Shown: positions 52,327 through 62,411, numbered from the stretch's first letter. The stretch: DNA of 64,000 nucleotides from HGM11788 sp964654945 (GCA_964654945.1 CAZZLN010000003.1:24627-88626), one strand, 5' to 3'. Numbers and translations are program-made. Notes: generated from the sequence alone by a model not told the origin.

Positions 52327-53560
52327 TAATTATAAATATGACAATAAATATAATTACTGCAAATACAATTTTATAATTATTATAAATACTGTCAGAATAA
52401 TCAGATGATATTGTTGTAAATTCAGTGGTTATTTCAACATAATCATCTTGTAAAGGCTTGTATTTATCAAATAAAGATTCAAAATCAGATGGTGAATAGT
52501 AGTCTGTAAAATTATCATTATAATTTTTATTTTTAATATTATCATAGGAGTATTTTGTGCCGATGCATTTAGGATAATCACTTTTTTTCCATATATGGTC
52601 TTCCGACATAACATCATCTGTCACATTAAAATAAGTATAATCAACATTGTCAAATCCAAATAGAGTCACAGGGTCATCCCATGTTAAATCAAGATGATAA
52701 TAGTTTCCATCTATATTTACAATATTCCAGCCATGGTTTTCCGTATTATTGTTACTTGTAGCTGTACCGATTACATAAATATTTTCAATTCCGACTAAAT
52801 CAAACATAATTTTAGCCGACATGGCATAAGCACTGCATACACCTCTGCCATTAATAAGAGCATTATATGGAATATAAGAAAGCTCACCATCTTCAGAACT
52901 GTAGCTTGTATGTTCAATAATATAATCATGTATAATTTTTTCTTTAATGTAATCAGGCATTGATTTTGCAATATTTTGAGATATAATATTAAAAGCTGCC
53001 TGTTCAGTAATTTTTTTATACTGCACAAGAGTTTCGGGATTTATATTGTATGAAATATTAATTTTATAACAGGTATTTGATGTCAGGTCTGATTTAAAGC
53101 TGTTTGAGCTAAAACCCTTATATCCCATAGATACAATCTGATTATCATTTGATATAGCTGTCATAAGTTTTTCTATGCTTGATTCAGTATCAGAAATTAT
53201 ATAAACATTTTCCTGAGAGTAGAGCATAGCTTTTATAAGAATTTCATTTAACTGTTTTTCGCCTTTAACTATATGTATATCCTTTGAATTAATATCCTTA
53301 TTTGAATACATAAATGTTACATTGTGATGATTACCAATGCTTGAAGATGAATATCCCTGATAAAAAAATTCAAGCTCAGGATTTGAATTAAACACTCTGC
53401 CTAAATATTGATTTAAGTTATCACAGGTTATATTTATATTTTCCTGAAAATTTGACATCTGAGCTGCCGTATATTCAATATTTGTTTCATCGGCAAAGCA
53501 TAATATGTTTGAAAGTATTGTCTGAAAAATTATCAGAAATATAAATAAAAACTTTTTCAG
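52316..53560 (-). CDS. Exported transglutaminase-like (cysteine protease fold) protein, putative CTG start
   Basis: Predicted surface protein. A signal peptide (KKFLFIFLIIFQTILSNILC) precedes about 370 extracellular residues, and a C-terminal transmembrane helix (IVFAVIIFIVIFIIILK) ends the protein. The transglutaminase-like core has NGRGVCSAYAMSAKIMF (catalytic Cys), NHGWNIVNIDGNYYHLD (His) and TWDDP (Asp). Some such proteins work in peptidoglycan or surface-protein processing. An ideal GGAGGTGATT lies 8 bases before a CTG codon that starts the signal peptide cleanly. The only ATG (53578) overlaps that ribosome site. I therefore propose CUG initiation; the alternative ATG adds six residues. 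Confidence 0.75.
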   Translation of the reverse strand: MKKFLFIFLIIFQTILSNILCFADETNIEYTAAQMSNFQENINITCDNLNQYLGRVFNSNPELEFFYQGYSSSSIGNHHNVTFMYSNKDINSKDIHIVKGEKQLNEILIKAMLYSQENVYIISDTESSIEKLMTAISNDNQIVSMGYKGFSSNSFKSDLTSNTCYKINISYNINPETLVQYKKITEQAAFNIISQNIAKSMPDYIKEKIIHDYIIEHTSYSSEDGELSYIPYNALINGRGVCSAYAMSAKIMFDLVGIENIYVIGTATSNNNTENHGWNIVNIDGNYYHLDLTWDDPVTLFGFDNVDYTYFNVTDDVMSEDHIWKKSDYPKCIGTKYSYDNIKNKNYNDNFTDYYSPSDFESLFDKYKPLQDDYVEITTEFTTISSDYSDSIYNNYKIVFAVIIFIVIFIIILK

Positions 53561-53646
53561 ATTAATCACCTCCGTCATAATTATATATCCAAAGCATAAA
53601 ATAGTCAAATTTATTATATAATTTTAATATTTATTTAAGTATTTTA

Positions 53647-53675
53647 TTGACTTTTTAGGGCAAAAGTGCTAAAAT
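53647..53675 (+). promoter_or_regulatory. Promoter of the KDPG aldolase gene
   Basis: TTGACT (53647-53652), 17-bp spacer, TAAAAT (53670-53675), about 30 bases upstream of the AAGGTGG ribosome site. Confidence 0.7.
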
Positions 53676-53723
53676 TATAGTAAACAATAATGTTGCAAAT
53701 TTTATGAAAGGTGGATTATCCCT

Positions 53724-54686
53724 ATGAATGAAGTTTTAAAAAAATTAAGTGCAATTGGTATCGTTCCTGTTGTTGTAATTAATGATGCTGACAAGGCAGT
53801 TCCTTTAGCAAAGGCTTTAGTTGAAGGTGGTATTCCTTGTGCAGAAGTTACTTTCAGAACTGATGCTGCTGAAGAAGCTATTAAGAGAATGTCAAAGGAA
53901 GTTCCTGAATTAATTGTAGGTGCAGGTACTGTATTAACTAAGGATCAGGCTGACAGAGCTGTTGCTGCCGGTTCTAAGTTTTTGGTATCTCCCGGTTTAG
54001 ACCCTGAGCTTATTGCTTATTGTCAGGAAAAGAACTATCCTCCATTTACTCCGGGTACCGCTAATCCTAGTGACCTTAACCATGCTGTTAAGCTTGGTCT
54101 TGAAGTTGTTAAGTTCTTCCCTGCTGAAGCTGCCGGCGGCTTAAAGATGATTAAGTCTATGGCTGCTGCATTTACTTCTTTAAAGTTTATGCCTACAGGC
54201 GGTATTAATGCTGCTAACTTAAATAGCTATCTTGAGTATAACAAGATTATCTGCTGCGGCGGAAGCTGGATGGTGCCTGGCAAGTTAATTGACGAGGGCA
54301 AGTTTGATGAAATCGTTACTCTTTGTAAAGAGGCTGTTTCTACTATGCTTGGTCTTGAAGTTATCCATGTTGGCATTAATACTCCTGATGAAGCTGCTGC
54401 TTTAGAGTTAGCCGGAAGATTTAACAAATTATTTAACTTCCCAATAAGAAATGGTAATTCTGCTGTATTCGCATCAAATGGTGTTGAAATCAGAAAGCAG
54501 ATGTTCTTAGGCAAGAATGGTCATATTGCTATTGCCACTAACTACATTGATAGAGCTATCAATTATATCGAAGCTATGGGCGGAGAATTTGATTATGACA
54601 CTGCTGTAATCAAAGGCGGAAAGACTACTGCTATCTACTTAAAAGAAGAATTTGGCGGTTTTGCTATTCATCTTGTTCAGAAATAA
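53724..54686 (+). CDS. KDPG/KHG aldolase fused to a VOC (glyoxalase-fold) domain
   Basis: N-terminal half (1-205) is a 2-keto-3-deoxy-6-phosphogluconate/4-hydroxy-2-oxoglutarate aldolase: EVTFRTDAAEEAI with the catalytic Glu, GAGTVLTKDQA, FTPGTANPSD, and the Schiff-base Lys130 in VVKFFPAE. It splits KDPG into pyruvate and glyceraldehyde 3-phosphate, the last step of galacturonate and glucuronate catabolism. The C-terminal 115 residues resemble a VOC-superfamily domain (LEVIHVGINTPDEAAALE, GHIAIATNYIDRAINYIEAMG, FGGFAIHLVQK). Similar fusions are annotated in other Clostridia. The codon choice looks like that of a well-expressed gene. Strong RBS and promoter; terminator follows. Confidence 0.9.
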   Translation: MNEVLKKLSAIGIVPVVVINDADKAVPLAKALVEGGIPCAEVTFRTDAAEEAIKRMSKEVPELIVGAGTVLTKDQADRAVAAGSKFLVSPGLDPELIAYCQEKNYPPFTPGTANPSDLNHAVKLGLEVVKFFPAEAAGGLKMIKSMAAAFTSLKFMPTGGINAANLNSYLEYNKIICCGGSWMVPGKLIDEGKFDEIVTLCKEAVSTMLGLEVIHVGINTPDEAAALELAGRFNKLFNFPIRNGNSAVFASNGVEIRKQMFLGKNGHIAIATNYIDRAINYIEAMGGEFDYDTAVIKGGKTTAIYLKEEFGGFAIHLVQK

Positions 54687-54711
54687 TTTGATAGTGTTAT
54701 AATACTTACAT

Positions 54712-54750
54712 TAATCCCTGTAAATGGCTTATTTACAGGGATTGTTTAAT
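54712..54750 (+). terminator. Terminator after KDPG aldolase
   Basis: Perfect 13-bp stem AATCCCTGTAAAT / ATTTACAGGGATT, 5-base loop, then GTTTAATATTT. Confidence 0.8.
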
Positions 54751-54783
54751 ATTTAAAAATATTTTGATAAAGGAGATGATTAA

Positions 54784-55416
54784 ATGATGAAAAAAATTAC
54801 AGTTTTAATGGCGGGTATATTATTCGTTGCAGGTATTGTTGTGGGAACTTCCGCTGCGGGGATTGTGCAGGAAGTAAAATCAAAGATACGTCCTGATTTT
54901 ACTGTGAAGATTGATGGAGAAGTGCGTACCTTTAAAAACGCAAATGGCGAAGTCGTATATCCTATGCTTTATGACGGAACGGTCTATCTTCCGATACGTG
55001 CCATAGGTGAGATTATGGGTAAATCAGTCTATTGGTATGAAGAAGATAAGCTCATTGAGCTGAAAGATGAAAAGTCAACCGTCACAGACGCTGATGTAAT
55101 TGTTCCGGATAATAATACAACAACATCTGATACAAATAAACCTGTGGATAAATCAGCAGAAAAAGGCACAAATTACGAAAAGGGCAATTCCCTTCCCGAT
55201 GGTGTTGACGGCATAACTATTGACGAAGCTAAGAAAATTGCTCTTGATAAAGCAGGAGTATCAGAAAATGAGGTTGTTTTTAAAGAAGCTAAATATGATT
55301 TAGACGATGGCAGATGGGTTTGCGATATAGAGTTTATAAAAGACAAAATTGAGTATTCAGCAGAAATACTTGCTTCAGACGGTACAATAGTATCATGGGA
55401 GGCTGACAGAGATTAA
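54784..55416 (+). CDS. Exported stalk-domain and PepSY-domain protein
   Basis: Signal peptide up to about GTSAAG. A short stalk domain (residues 35-95) has the pattern VVYPMLYDGTVYLPIRAIGE then IMGKSVYWYEEDKLIEL. After a Thr/Asp/Asn-rich linker (about 96-140), a PepSY domain (142-208) reads ITIDEAKKIALDKAGVSE, DDGRWVCDIEFI and EYSAEILASDGTIVSWE. PepSY domains often inhibit or sense peptidases at the cell surface. Codon and base composition are slightly richer in GC than in neighbours (for example CGT and GCG codons), which may hint at transfer. RBS AAAGGAG. Function unknown. Confidence 0.8.
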   Translation: MMKKITVLMAGILFVAGIVVGTSAAGIVQEVKSKIRPDFTVKIDGEVRTFKNANGEVVYPMLYDGTVYLPIRAIGEIMGKSVYWYEEDKLIELKDEKSTVTDADVIVPDNNTTTSDTNKPVDKSAEKGTNYEKGNSLPDGVDGITIDEAKKIALDKAGVSENEVVFKEAKYDLDDGRWVCDIEFIKDKIEYSAEILASDGTIVSWEADRD

Positions 55417-55512
55417 GCTTTAACACATACAGGTAATTGTATAAATTGCGGGTAAATTAATTTATTAATCTGTTAAAATTTTATGTAAACATAAATACGT
55501 ATATGTTTTTAT

Positions 55513-55546
55513 AGGCAGTATCATACAAAAGATACTGCCTTTTATT
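55513..55546 (+). terminator. Terminator after stalk-PepSY gene
   Basis: Stem AGGCAGTATC / GATACTGCCT with an 8-base loop, then TTTTATTATG. Confidence 0.85.
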
Positions 55547-55599
55547 ATGTATGATATTAACAAGCTTATTTTATACATATCACATTATTATATAGAACA

Positions 55600-55632
55600 A
55601 AAACAAGGCTGCCACATATGTATGACAGCCCA
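55600..55632 (-). terminator. Terminator of the giant pectin esterase gene
   Basis: On the minus strand, stem GGCTGTCA / TGGCAGCC (one G-U) is followed by TTGTTTTTG. Confidence 0.75.
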
Positions 55633-55665
55633 ATTTTATTTTAAATAACAATTAATATACTTGTA

Positions 55666-58600
55666 TTAAAGCCCTGCAGCCTTCCTTAAAATGTTAGCTG
55701 TATCAGCCTTATCTATTGTACCGTCTTTATCAAAGTCGAAGTATAATAGATTATCTGTTGATGATGCTGTACCATTATTCTTTAAAGCATTTACTGCATC
55801 TGTAATAGTATAATTTTCACTAATAGTACCATAAGTGGAAATAGCTATTGTTGGAGTATATAATGGTTTTTCAGTTGAGATGTTATATCTTAAAGTATAA
55901 GCACCCGCTGCCAAATCACTTGCTGTAATAATTACGTCACCTGTTGATGTAATAGTTTCAGATTCAGCAACAATTTCATCACCCTTACAAAGAGCAATTG
56001 TGCCGCCCTCTGCGCCAACGCAGTAAGAGATATTAATTGTAAATGTTGTATCTCCGCCATTTTCTAAATAAAGACCGATTTCACCGCCATTATAAATACT
56101 TAAGCCATGAGTTGTGCCATGGTACTTAACACTATCAGTTCCTTCTGCTTTAACAGGAGCTGTTTTATTATTATCGTATACATAACCAAGCTCAGTAGCT
56201 GTTCTAAAGTCATAAGTATATACTGTTGGCTGAATTTCTTCAGCAGGCTTAGTTACTGTGCCGGTTGTTGTAATAGTTAAACTTGAAACATACTGGTTTG
56301 AACTATCTGTAAATACAATACTGTAATTACCGGCTGCACCTGTAAATGTTACAGATTCATCAGCCTTAGAGCCATTTGCAATATTAATTGTTCCAACTGT
56401 TTCATCTGTATCAGTATTTACAATATTAATTACTGAATCAGCTGCACAATAACTTGACTTTAATGTAACAGTTGTGGTCAAATCACCATCACCTGCTAAT
56501 GTAAAGTTAATAGCAGAACCTGTTGAAATTTGATAACCATAAGTAGTATCTTTGTATCCAAACTTACCATTATTTGTTGCATCTAATGTGATTACTGCAT
56601 TTGCATCTTCTTCTGCTGATTGTTCTGCAGTAGTGTTTTGGATAGTTGAACCTGCTTCTAAGAAGCTGTATGTATAAGTATTTGTAGGAATTTGAGCAAT
56701 TGTACCAAGCTCGCCTGTTGTTTCAACACTAAATCCCTTTGTATAGAATGTGCCTGTTACATCATATCTTAATGTATATGTTGTGTTATCATTAAGATCG
56801 GCTGTAATAGTTGCTTCTGTAGCACCTGTCATTGTATCGGTAGAAGCAATTTCATTTCCGGCTGAATCAAGGAGAGTAACCTTACCTGAATTAGTACTAT
56901 AGGAACTGTTAACAGTAATTGTAGAATTACCTGCAGTAATTGAATCAAATGTAAGAGTTGCTCCATTACTTATCATAAAGCCGTAATTTGTTGAATGATA
57001 CTTAATATTTGAGCCAAATGTAATTGGTGCTAAATTGTTAGTATCATATAATGTTCCCGCAACGATATCACCCTGTGCATGTCCGTCTGAAGATGCTGCA
57101 AAGTCATAAGTATAGGTATTTGTAGGAGTCTGAGCAATTATACCAAGCTCGCCTGTTGTTTCAACACTAAATCCCTTTGTATAGAATGTGCCTGTNNNNN
57201 NNNNNNNNNNNNNNNNNNNNNNNNNNNNNNNNNNNNNNNNNNNNNNNNNNNNNNNNNNNNNNNNNNNNNNNNNNNNNNNNNNNNNNNNNNNNNNNTAATA
57301 TTTGAGCCAAATGTAATTGGTGCTAAATTGTTAGTATCATATAATGTTCCGGTAACGATATCATTCTGTGCATGTCCGTCTGAAGCTGCTGCAAAGTCAT
57401 ACTTATAAGTATTTGTAGTAACCTTAACTTCCGGTTCTGCAAGCTTACCTGCTGTGTCAATAGTAAGTCCGGATGTATAGAAATCATTAATATCATTATT
57501 CATTACGTACTTAATTGTGTATGTATCGGCAGCAAGCTCAGCTTTAATTGTACCGTCAACAACACCTGTAAGAGTAAGCACATAAATTTCTTCTCCTGTA
57601 CTATTGTAAAGTGTTATTGTTGCATCATTGTCTTTATATGAGCTAGGAACAATAATAGTAGTTTTTCCTTCTTCTGCAAGAGTAAAGCTTATTTCACCTT
57701 CATTCTTTATATCAAAGCCGTAAGTATAAAGATTAATTTTATTATTATATGAAATTTCTGCAACACCATTTGTATCTAACATCTTACCTGAGCTTACATC
57801 ACTTACAGATTTAAAATCAAATTCATAGTTATTAGTAACAGGAGCTGTTGTAAGAGTTCCGTCAGTACTCTCTGCAGATAAGTAACCGCAATAGAAAGAC
57901 TTTGAACCTGCATAAGTTATAGTGTAGGTATCACCGGCTTTTACATCTGCAAGAGTGAATGCAAGAATTTCGTGGTTTGCTGAATTAGCAAATTCTATAG
58001 AATCAACAGCTTCTTCTTCATCATTCTTATAAAGATAAAGTGTACCATTATTTTCAATATATGAGCTGTCAACATAAATAGTCATTTCATCAGCATCAGC
58101 ACCTGCATAAACGGTCATTGAGCCGCCGTTGCCGGAATATATACCATAGGATGAACCATGATATTTAAAGCCTGTCTGTGAAAGCTCAGCAACACCTGTT
58201 TCATCAGTAATGATAGATGTAATAGGGTCTGCCTTTGTAAAGTCAAACTTAAATATATTTGGATTACCCACATAAGCTACATGGTTTACAGGTTTCCAAG
58301 TACCGAATACTTTCCAGTCATATTCTGCTGCATTTTCAGCTGCTTCTTCAGCGGTTAAAATTCTGGCTGAACCGTCAGGTAATGCAGTTTCCGTAAGAGT
58401 AGAGTAGAAAGTTGTGCCGTCAGCAGCGTAGTTTTCATACTCTCTGAAATATACAGAGTCAGGAGTAACGCCGCTCATTGAATTCCAGCCTGCTGCCAGA
58501 ATAAGGTCATTAGTTTGACAATTCATAAATATTACATTTGCGCCGGTACCCCAAGGTCTTCCATAATAACCCTCTGTTGTAACAGCATCGCCTGTTGTAA

Positions 58601-61600
58601 CATTTTGACCAAGACCGCTTGAAGTAATATTACAATTTCTGAATACATAAGAGCCTCTCGGAACTGCAATATACCCAGGCTTTTCTTTTGTAGTTGTGCC
58701 CGCATAGTGATAATCAATCCACATAAGCTCACAATCATCAAAATAAGTTGTGCCGCCTGCATCACCGAATATATAGTCAGTTTCACCTGCAATAAGACAG
58801 TCTTTAAAATAATGGCTGCCTGAGCCTGTCATAAGTGTGTCCTGACTGCCGTAGAATTTACAATTGTAAAATTCGCCATTGTTGCCATTGATTACAAGAG
58901 CTGCCGCTCTTTCAGTTGCAGTTGTAAGCTTAACATCTGCACCTGCCTGTGTTCTGTCATAAGATGTATTTGTATCATCATTTGTTAAATCACATTCAAC
59001 ACCGTCTGCAAGCTCTGCATCTCTTAATTCAATATTGAATGTGTTCTGATATGTAATACCCTCAGTATAGAAGTTGCTGCCTTTTACAATAACAGCAGAA
59101 CCCCAGCTCTGTGTACAGGTTGTCTTTGTGTGCTTGTCATAAGCATAAGCCTTGTCATAATAGCCTGTTGCAGGATCGATACTATAATATTTATAGTCTA
59201 TGCCGTAGTACCAAGTAATAATTACATCATCATTAAATTCGCTGTCCTTAATAATAGAAACATAATTTGTTTTTACAAAGAACTGCTCCTCATAAGTGCC
59301 CGGTGCAACGTGAACAACAAATCTTTGAGAGCTGCTGCTCTTTAAGCTGCTGCTGTCAATAGCAGCCATTGCATCTGTTAAGTTTGTGTAAAGGTTATCC
59401 TTACCGGAATAGTAATTACCTGTTTGGTCAACATAAATGTCATAACCTGTTGCAGGAGTTACTGCCTGAGTATATAAAATGTTCTTATAGTTTTCACTGC
59501 CGTTGTGCTTAACTGTAAAGCTATTTGAAGAAAGTGAAGATAAATCCCAATCCTCTATAGCTTGAGGAGCAACAGTGTAGGTACCGGGTGTAAGATTAAG
59601 AGTTGTTGAACCCACACCGTTTTCGTCGGTAGTTATTGTATAATCATCATCGTTAATTGCCACTGTAACATCAGTATTTGCAGGACCGTAAACAGTTATA
59701 GGTGTAGCTTCCGCATTTGCATCTACTAATGTAATATCGCAGGTTGCTGTGTCATCTGTTACTTCTACTATTATATCTTCGCTATCTAAAACAAGTGTAT
59801 CAGTACCTTCAAAGCTTACACTGTAAGTAAAGCCCTTTGATACAGAAGCAGTGTAGGTGCCATCGGCTGCAATTTCACCGTAAGAAACATCTCCTGTTTC
59901 AGTATTAGTGAATACTACCTTTGAGCCGTCAGCAACAGTATTATCTGATTCACTGTTTACAGTTACATTACCTGTAATAGCAGCTTCTTCTTTCATTTTA
60001 AAGCTTACACCTGCAAATGAGAAGTTAGAAGTACCATCAGAAGAAATATAATAAGTAGTACCCTTTGTAACAGGAATAGTCAACGGATTAGCAGTTGAAG
60101 TACTTTCTGAATTATCCTTTCCAGGACCTGTTGTAGAAATATACATTGATTTGTCTGCTGTGTACATATAGAATGTAACCCAGCCATCAGCAGCAGGCTT
60201 AACTGCTACATAGCCACTGTTTGTTGTATATTTTTCAATCTTATATGCAAGGTGAGTATTTCCATCAGCATCTGTATAATTGCCCTTGCTGTAAGGACTT
60301 AATGCTGTCTTACGGGAAATGATAATTTGAGAACCGTTTGCACCATAAGTTGCAGAATAAAGCTTACCGTCTGATACATTGGCAACATCTTCACCCCAGA
60401 ATGTAAATGAGTTGGCAATGCTTTCATCATAAACAGCTTCTGTTGTAGACTCTGTTTCTTCTTCTGATGTGAAATCTTCGCCCATATCACTTTCAACAAT
60501 TTCGTTGTAATATGTAATATCAGAGAATGTAACATCTGCATTTCTTGCAGCATAGAAACCTGCATACATCATACCGCTCATCTGTTCATCAGTGAGAGTG
60601 TAAATTGCGGAATAGTCACCAAACTGTGCCTTGTAAACATTGCCGTACTTAATAATGCTTACATTAATATCATCGCCTTCTGCAGGGATTGCTGTTGTAA
60701 TTTTAGGTCCTTTTGTAATAGTTCCGCTTGTTGTTTCTGTTGTTGTTACATTACCGTCATCATCGGTTTCTTCAACTGTTGTTGTTGATGTAGTCTTAGC
60801 AAAGGTTGCATTAGCAGAACCGCCTGTTGTTGCTTTATACAAATTAATAGGACCTGCTGCAACATAGCTGTTCATACTAAATGTAGAATCCTTTGTGTCA
60901 ACCAGAATTTTGTCAGCCATTAAAGCACCAAAAGAAATCTGGTTGTTGTCAGTAGCAAGGGTATTTATATGAACTGTTGCTGAAACCTTAAAGTTTTCAT
61001 TGGCAGGTACAGGCTGATAATAGAAAGCAATACCGTCTGCACTTGATGACATCTTACCTTTGCCGCCTACACACTTAATATTTACACTGCCGTCAGTATT
61101 TTCTGCAATATCAAAATTGTCACCCTTTTTAGGTGTACCGCCTACTGCACCAAATACAGAGCCATACCAAGGATCGGTTGTAGTCCAGATTTCGCTGGTT
61201 AAATCATCACCTGTTAAATCATCGGTAGATGCTTCTTTATAATCAGGATTTACTACCATATCAGATTCGCTTGGCTGTGTTGCTTCTGAATTAATATAAT
61301 AAGCTAAAGCTGTGCCTTCAGCATTATTAGCAATTAAACTTGCAACCATATTTGCACCGTAGTTGTTAAGGTGTGTACGGTCAATAGTGTCTTTAGTTGG
61401 TCTTGCGTGATAGTTAGCCGCATAAGTAAGGCTTTCTTCATACTTCGCTTTTGTCAGTGATGTAAGGTCAATAAAGCCAACACCAACCTCTTCTGCAAGC
61501 TCCTGAACACAAACAGCATAGCTCTTACCGTTTGCAATATGAATTTCTGAGTCACTGAAAGATGTGCTCTTTGGCAATCTTACAATAGGGGAACAGAGAA

Positions 61601-62072
61601 TTGGAGTTGCACCTTTTTCCTGAATAGGTACAATATAGTTTGTATAAAGTGAATGTTTAAAAGAATTTTCTTTGTCCTTATCGCCTAAAGGCTCTGTATA
61701 AACATCAGTATTATCAGCCTTTTCGTCATTATGACCAAAAGCAATTAAAACTATATCGCCTGAAGTTACACTGTTCATAAGAGTTGTATAGTTCTTTTCA
61801 GTCGCAAAACTCTTTGAACTTCTTCCTGATAAAGCTAAATTACTAACAGTTGCACCTGTTAAATAATTTTCAAGCTTATCACCGAAACCTACTCTTTTAT
61901 AGTAGTAGGTAGCATCTGCAGAGTCTGCATAATGGCAGGCTGTAGAATCACCAACAATATAAACAGTAGTATCAGCAGCAAATGCCTGCTCTGTATACAT
62001 AATACTCATTGATGTAACAACCATAACCATTGAAAGCAAAAGACTAATACATCTTTTTAATTTCATGTTCAT
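55666..62072 (-). CDS. Giant secreted pectin esterase: CE12 + CE8 + tandem beta-sandwich modules + dockerin-like tail (split by assembly gap)
   Basis: Multidomain exported enzyme, over 2,100 residues. Order: signal peptide (ends AFAAD, about 34); SGNH rhamnogalacturonan acetylesterase-like CE12 domain (VYIVGDST with Ser43, GHND, DRTHLN); a LamG-like region (about 270-520); a CBM-like module (about 545-690); CNA-B-like repeats (about 700-870); a CE8 pectin methylesterase (about 875-1265) with GSQDTL, GETDYIFGDAG and YYGRPWG, so the catalytic Asp residues and Arg are intact; six related beta-sandwich modules (FKFDF/YTYDF starts); and a C-terminal dockerin-like EF-hand (DFDKDGTIDKAD then TANILRKAAGL). 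It should remove acetyl and methyl esters from pectin outside the cell. A 100-N gap splits the reading frame but both sides are open, so I treat it as one gene. Start 62072 follows AGGAAGG. Confidence 0.85.
55669..55815 (-). other. Dockerin-like C-terminal module
   Basis: Encodes the last 49 residues. One complete calcium-loop helix unit is clear, DFDKDGTIDKADTANILRK, matching the dockerin pattern DxNxDGxxxxxDxxxLxxxL. Before it stands YTITDAVNALKNNG, which keeps the loop end and helix of a first repeat but lacks its first Asp residues. It would bind a cohesin, for example the one encoded at 33895-35304. Confidence 0.65.
55816..58270 (-). repeat. Six tandem beta-sandwich modules (about 130-146 aa each)
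   Basis: Modules start near 58265, 57837, 57416, 57123, 56685 and 56230 on the minus strand with hydrophobic FKFDF/YEFDF/YKYDF/YTYDF/YTYSF/YTYDF strands. All share a KYHG/S-S-YG motif region, a TITVNSSY-like strand and a YTLRY-like strand. The two modules around the gap are nearly identical, with a period of exactly 438 bp. They are probably carbohydrate- or wall-binding modules; I do not recognise a numbered CBM family. Confidence 0.8.
57196..57295. other. 100-N assembly gap inside the repeat modules
   Basis: Exactly 100 unknown bases, a standard scaffold placeholder. By aligning the flanks to the next module (121 bp upstream and 72 bp downstream match without indels), the true missing length should be 245 bp, or 245 plus a multiple of 438 bp. 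That also explains why the reading frame appears shifted across the gap. Confidence 0.9.
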
Positions 62073-62240
62073 TTTTTTCTTTTCCTTCCTTTCGTTAAAT
62101 TTAATGGCACTCTTAAAAATTATCCCTTTGCCCAATTTTTAGAGGCAACATTATGCTTTTTTACCAATTTTAAAGGTATTGAAGTATGAAATTGGCATAA
62201 TAAATTGATATAATTTACACAATCCTCCTTATAAATTGTA

Positions 62241-62260
62241 TATAATAATTATACCATATT
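62241..62260 (-). promoter_or_regulatory. Extended -10 promoter of the pectin esterase gene
   Basis: Minus-strand TGG-TATAAT (TATAAT at 62248-62253 in reverse complement), an extended -10 element; the -35 at 17 bp is weak (TTTCAA). Predicted leader about 170 bases. Confidence 0.55.
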
Positions 62261-62382
62261 TTACGATTATTTGAAATTAAAAAATTGTTGAAATTGTAAC
62301 TAAAATGTAATATTGTTTTTTGTTTAATATATGGAAAATTGTGAACAAATTTTAAACTTTTTTATTATGGAATAATTTTCTA

Positions 62383-62411
62383 TTTACATTGTTAAAAAAT
62401 TATTATATAAT
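62383..62411 (+). promoter_or_regulatory. Promoter preceding an orphan terminator
   Basis: TTTACA (62383-62388), 17-bp spacer, TATAAT (62406-62411). Transcription would start near 62418. Confidence 0.6.

Noticed and set aside
57138..62135. Apparent truncation of the pectin esterase and a separate downstream gene at 55666-56976
   Set aside because: The break coincides with a 100-N placeholder; both flanks are open in consistent frames and align to the repeated module, so it is one gene with an assembly gap.
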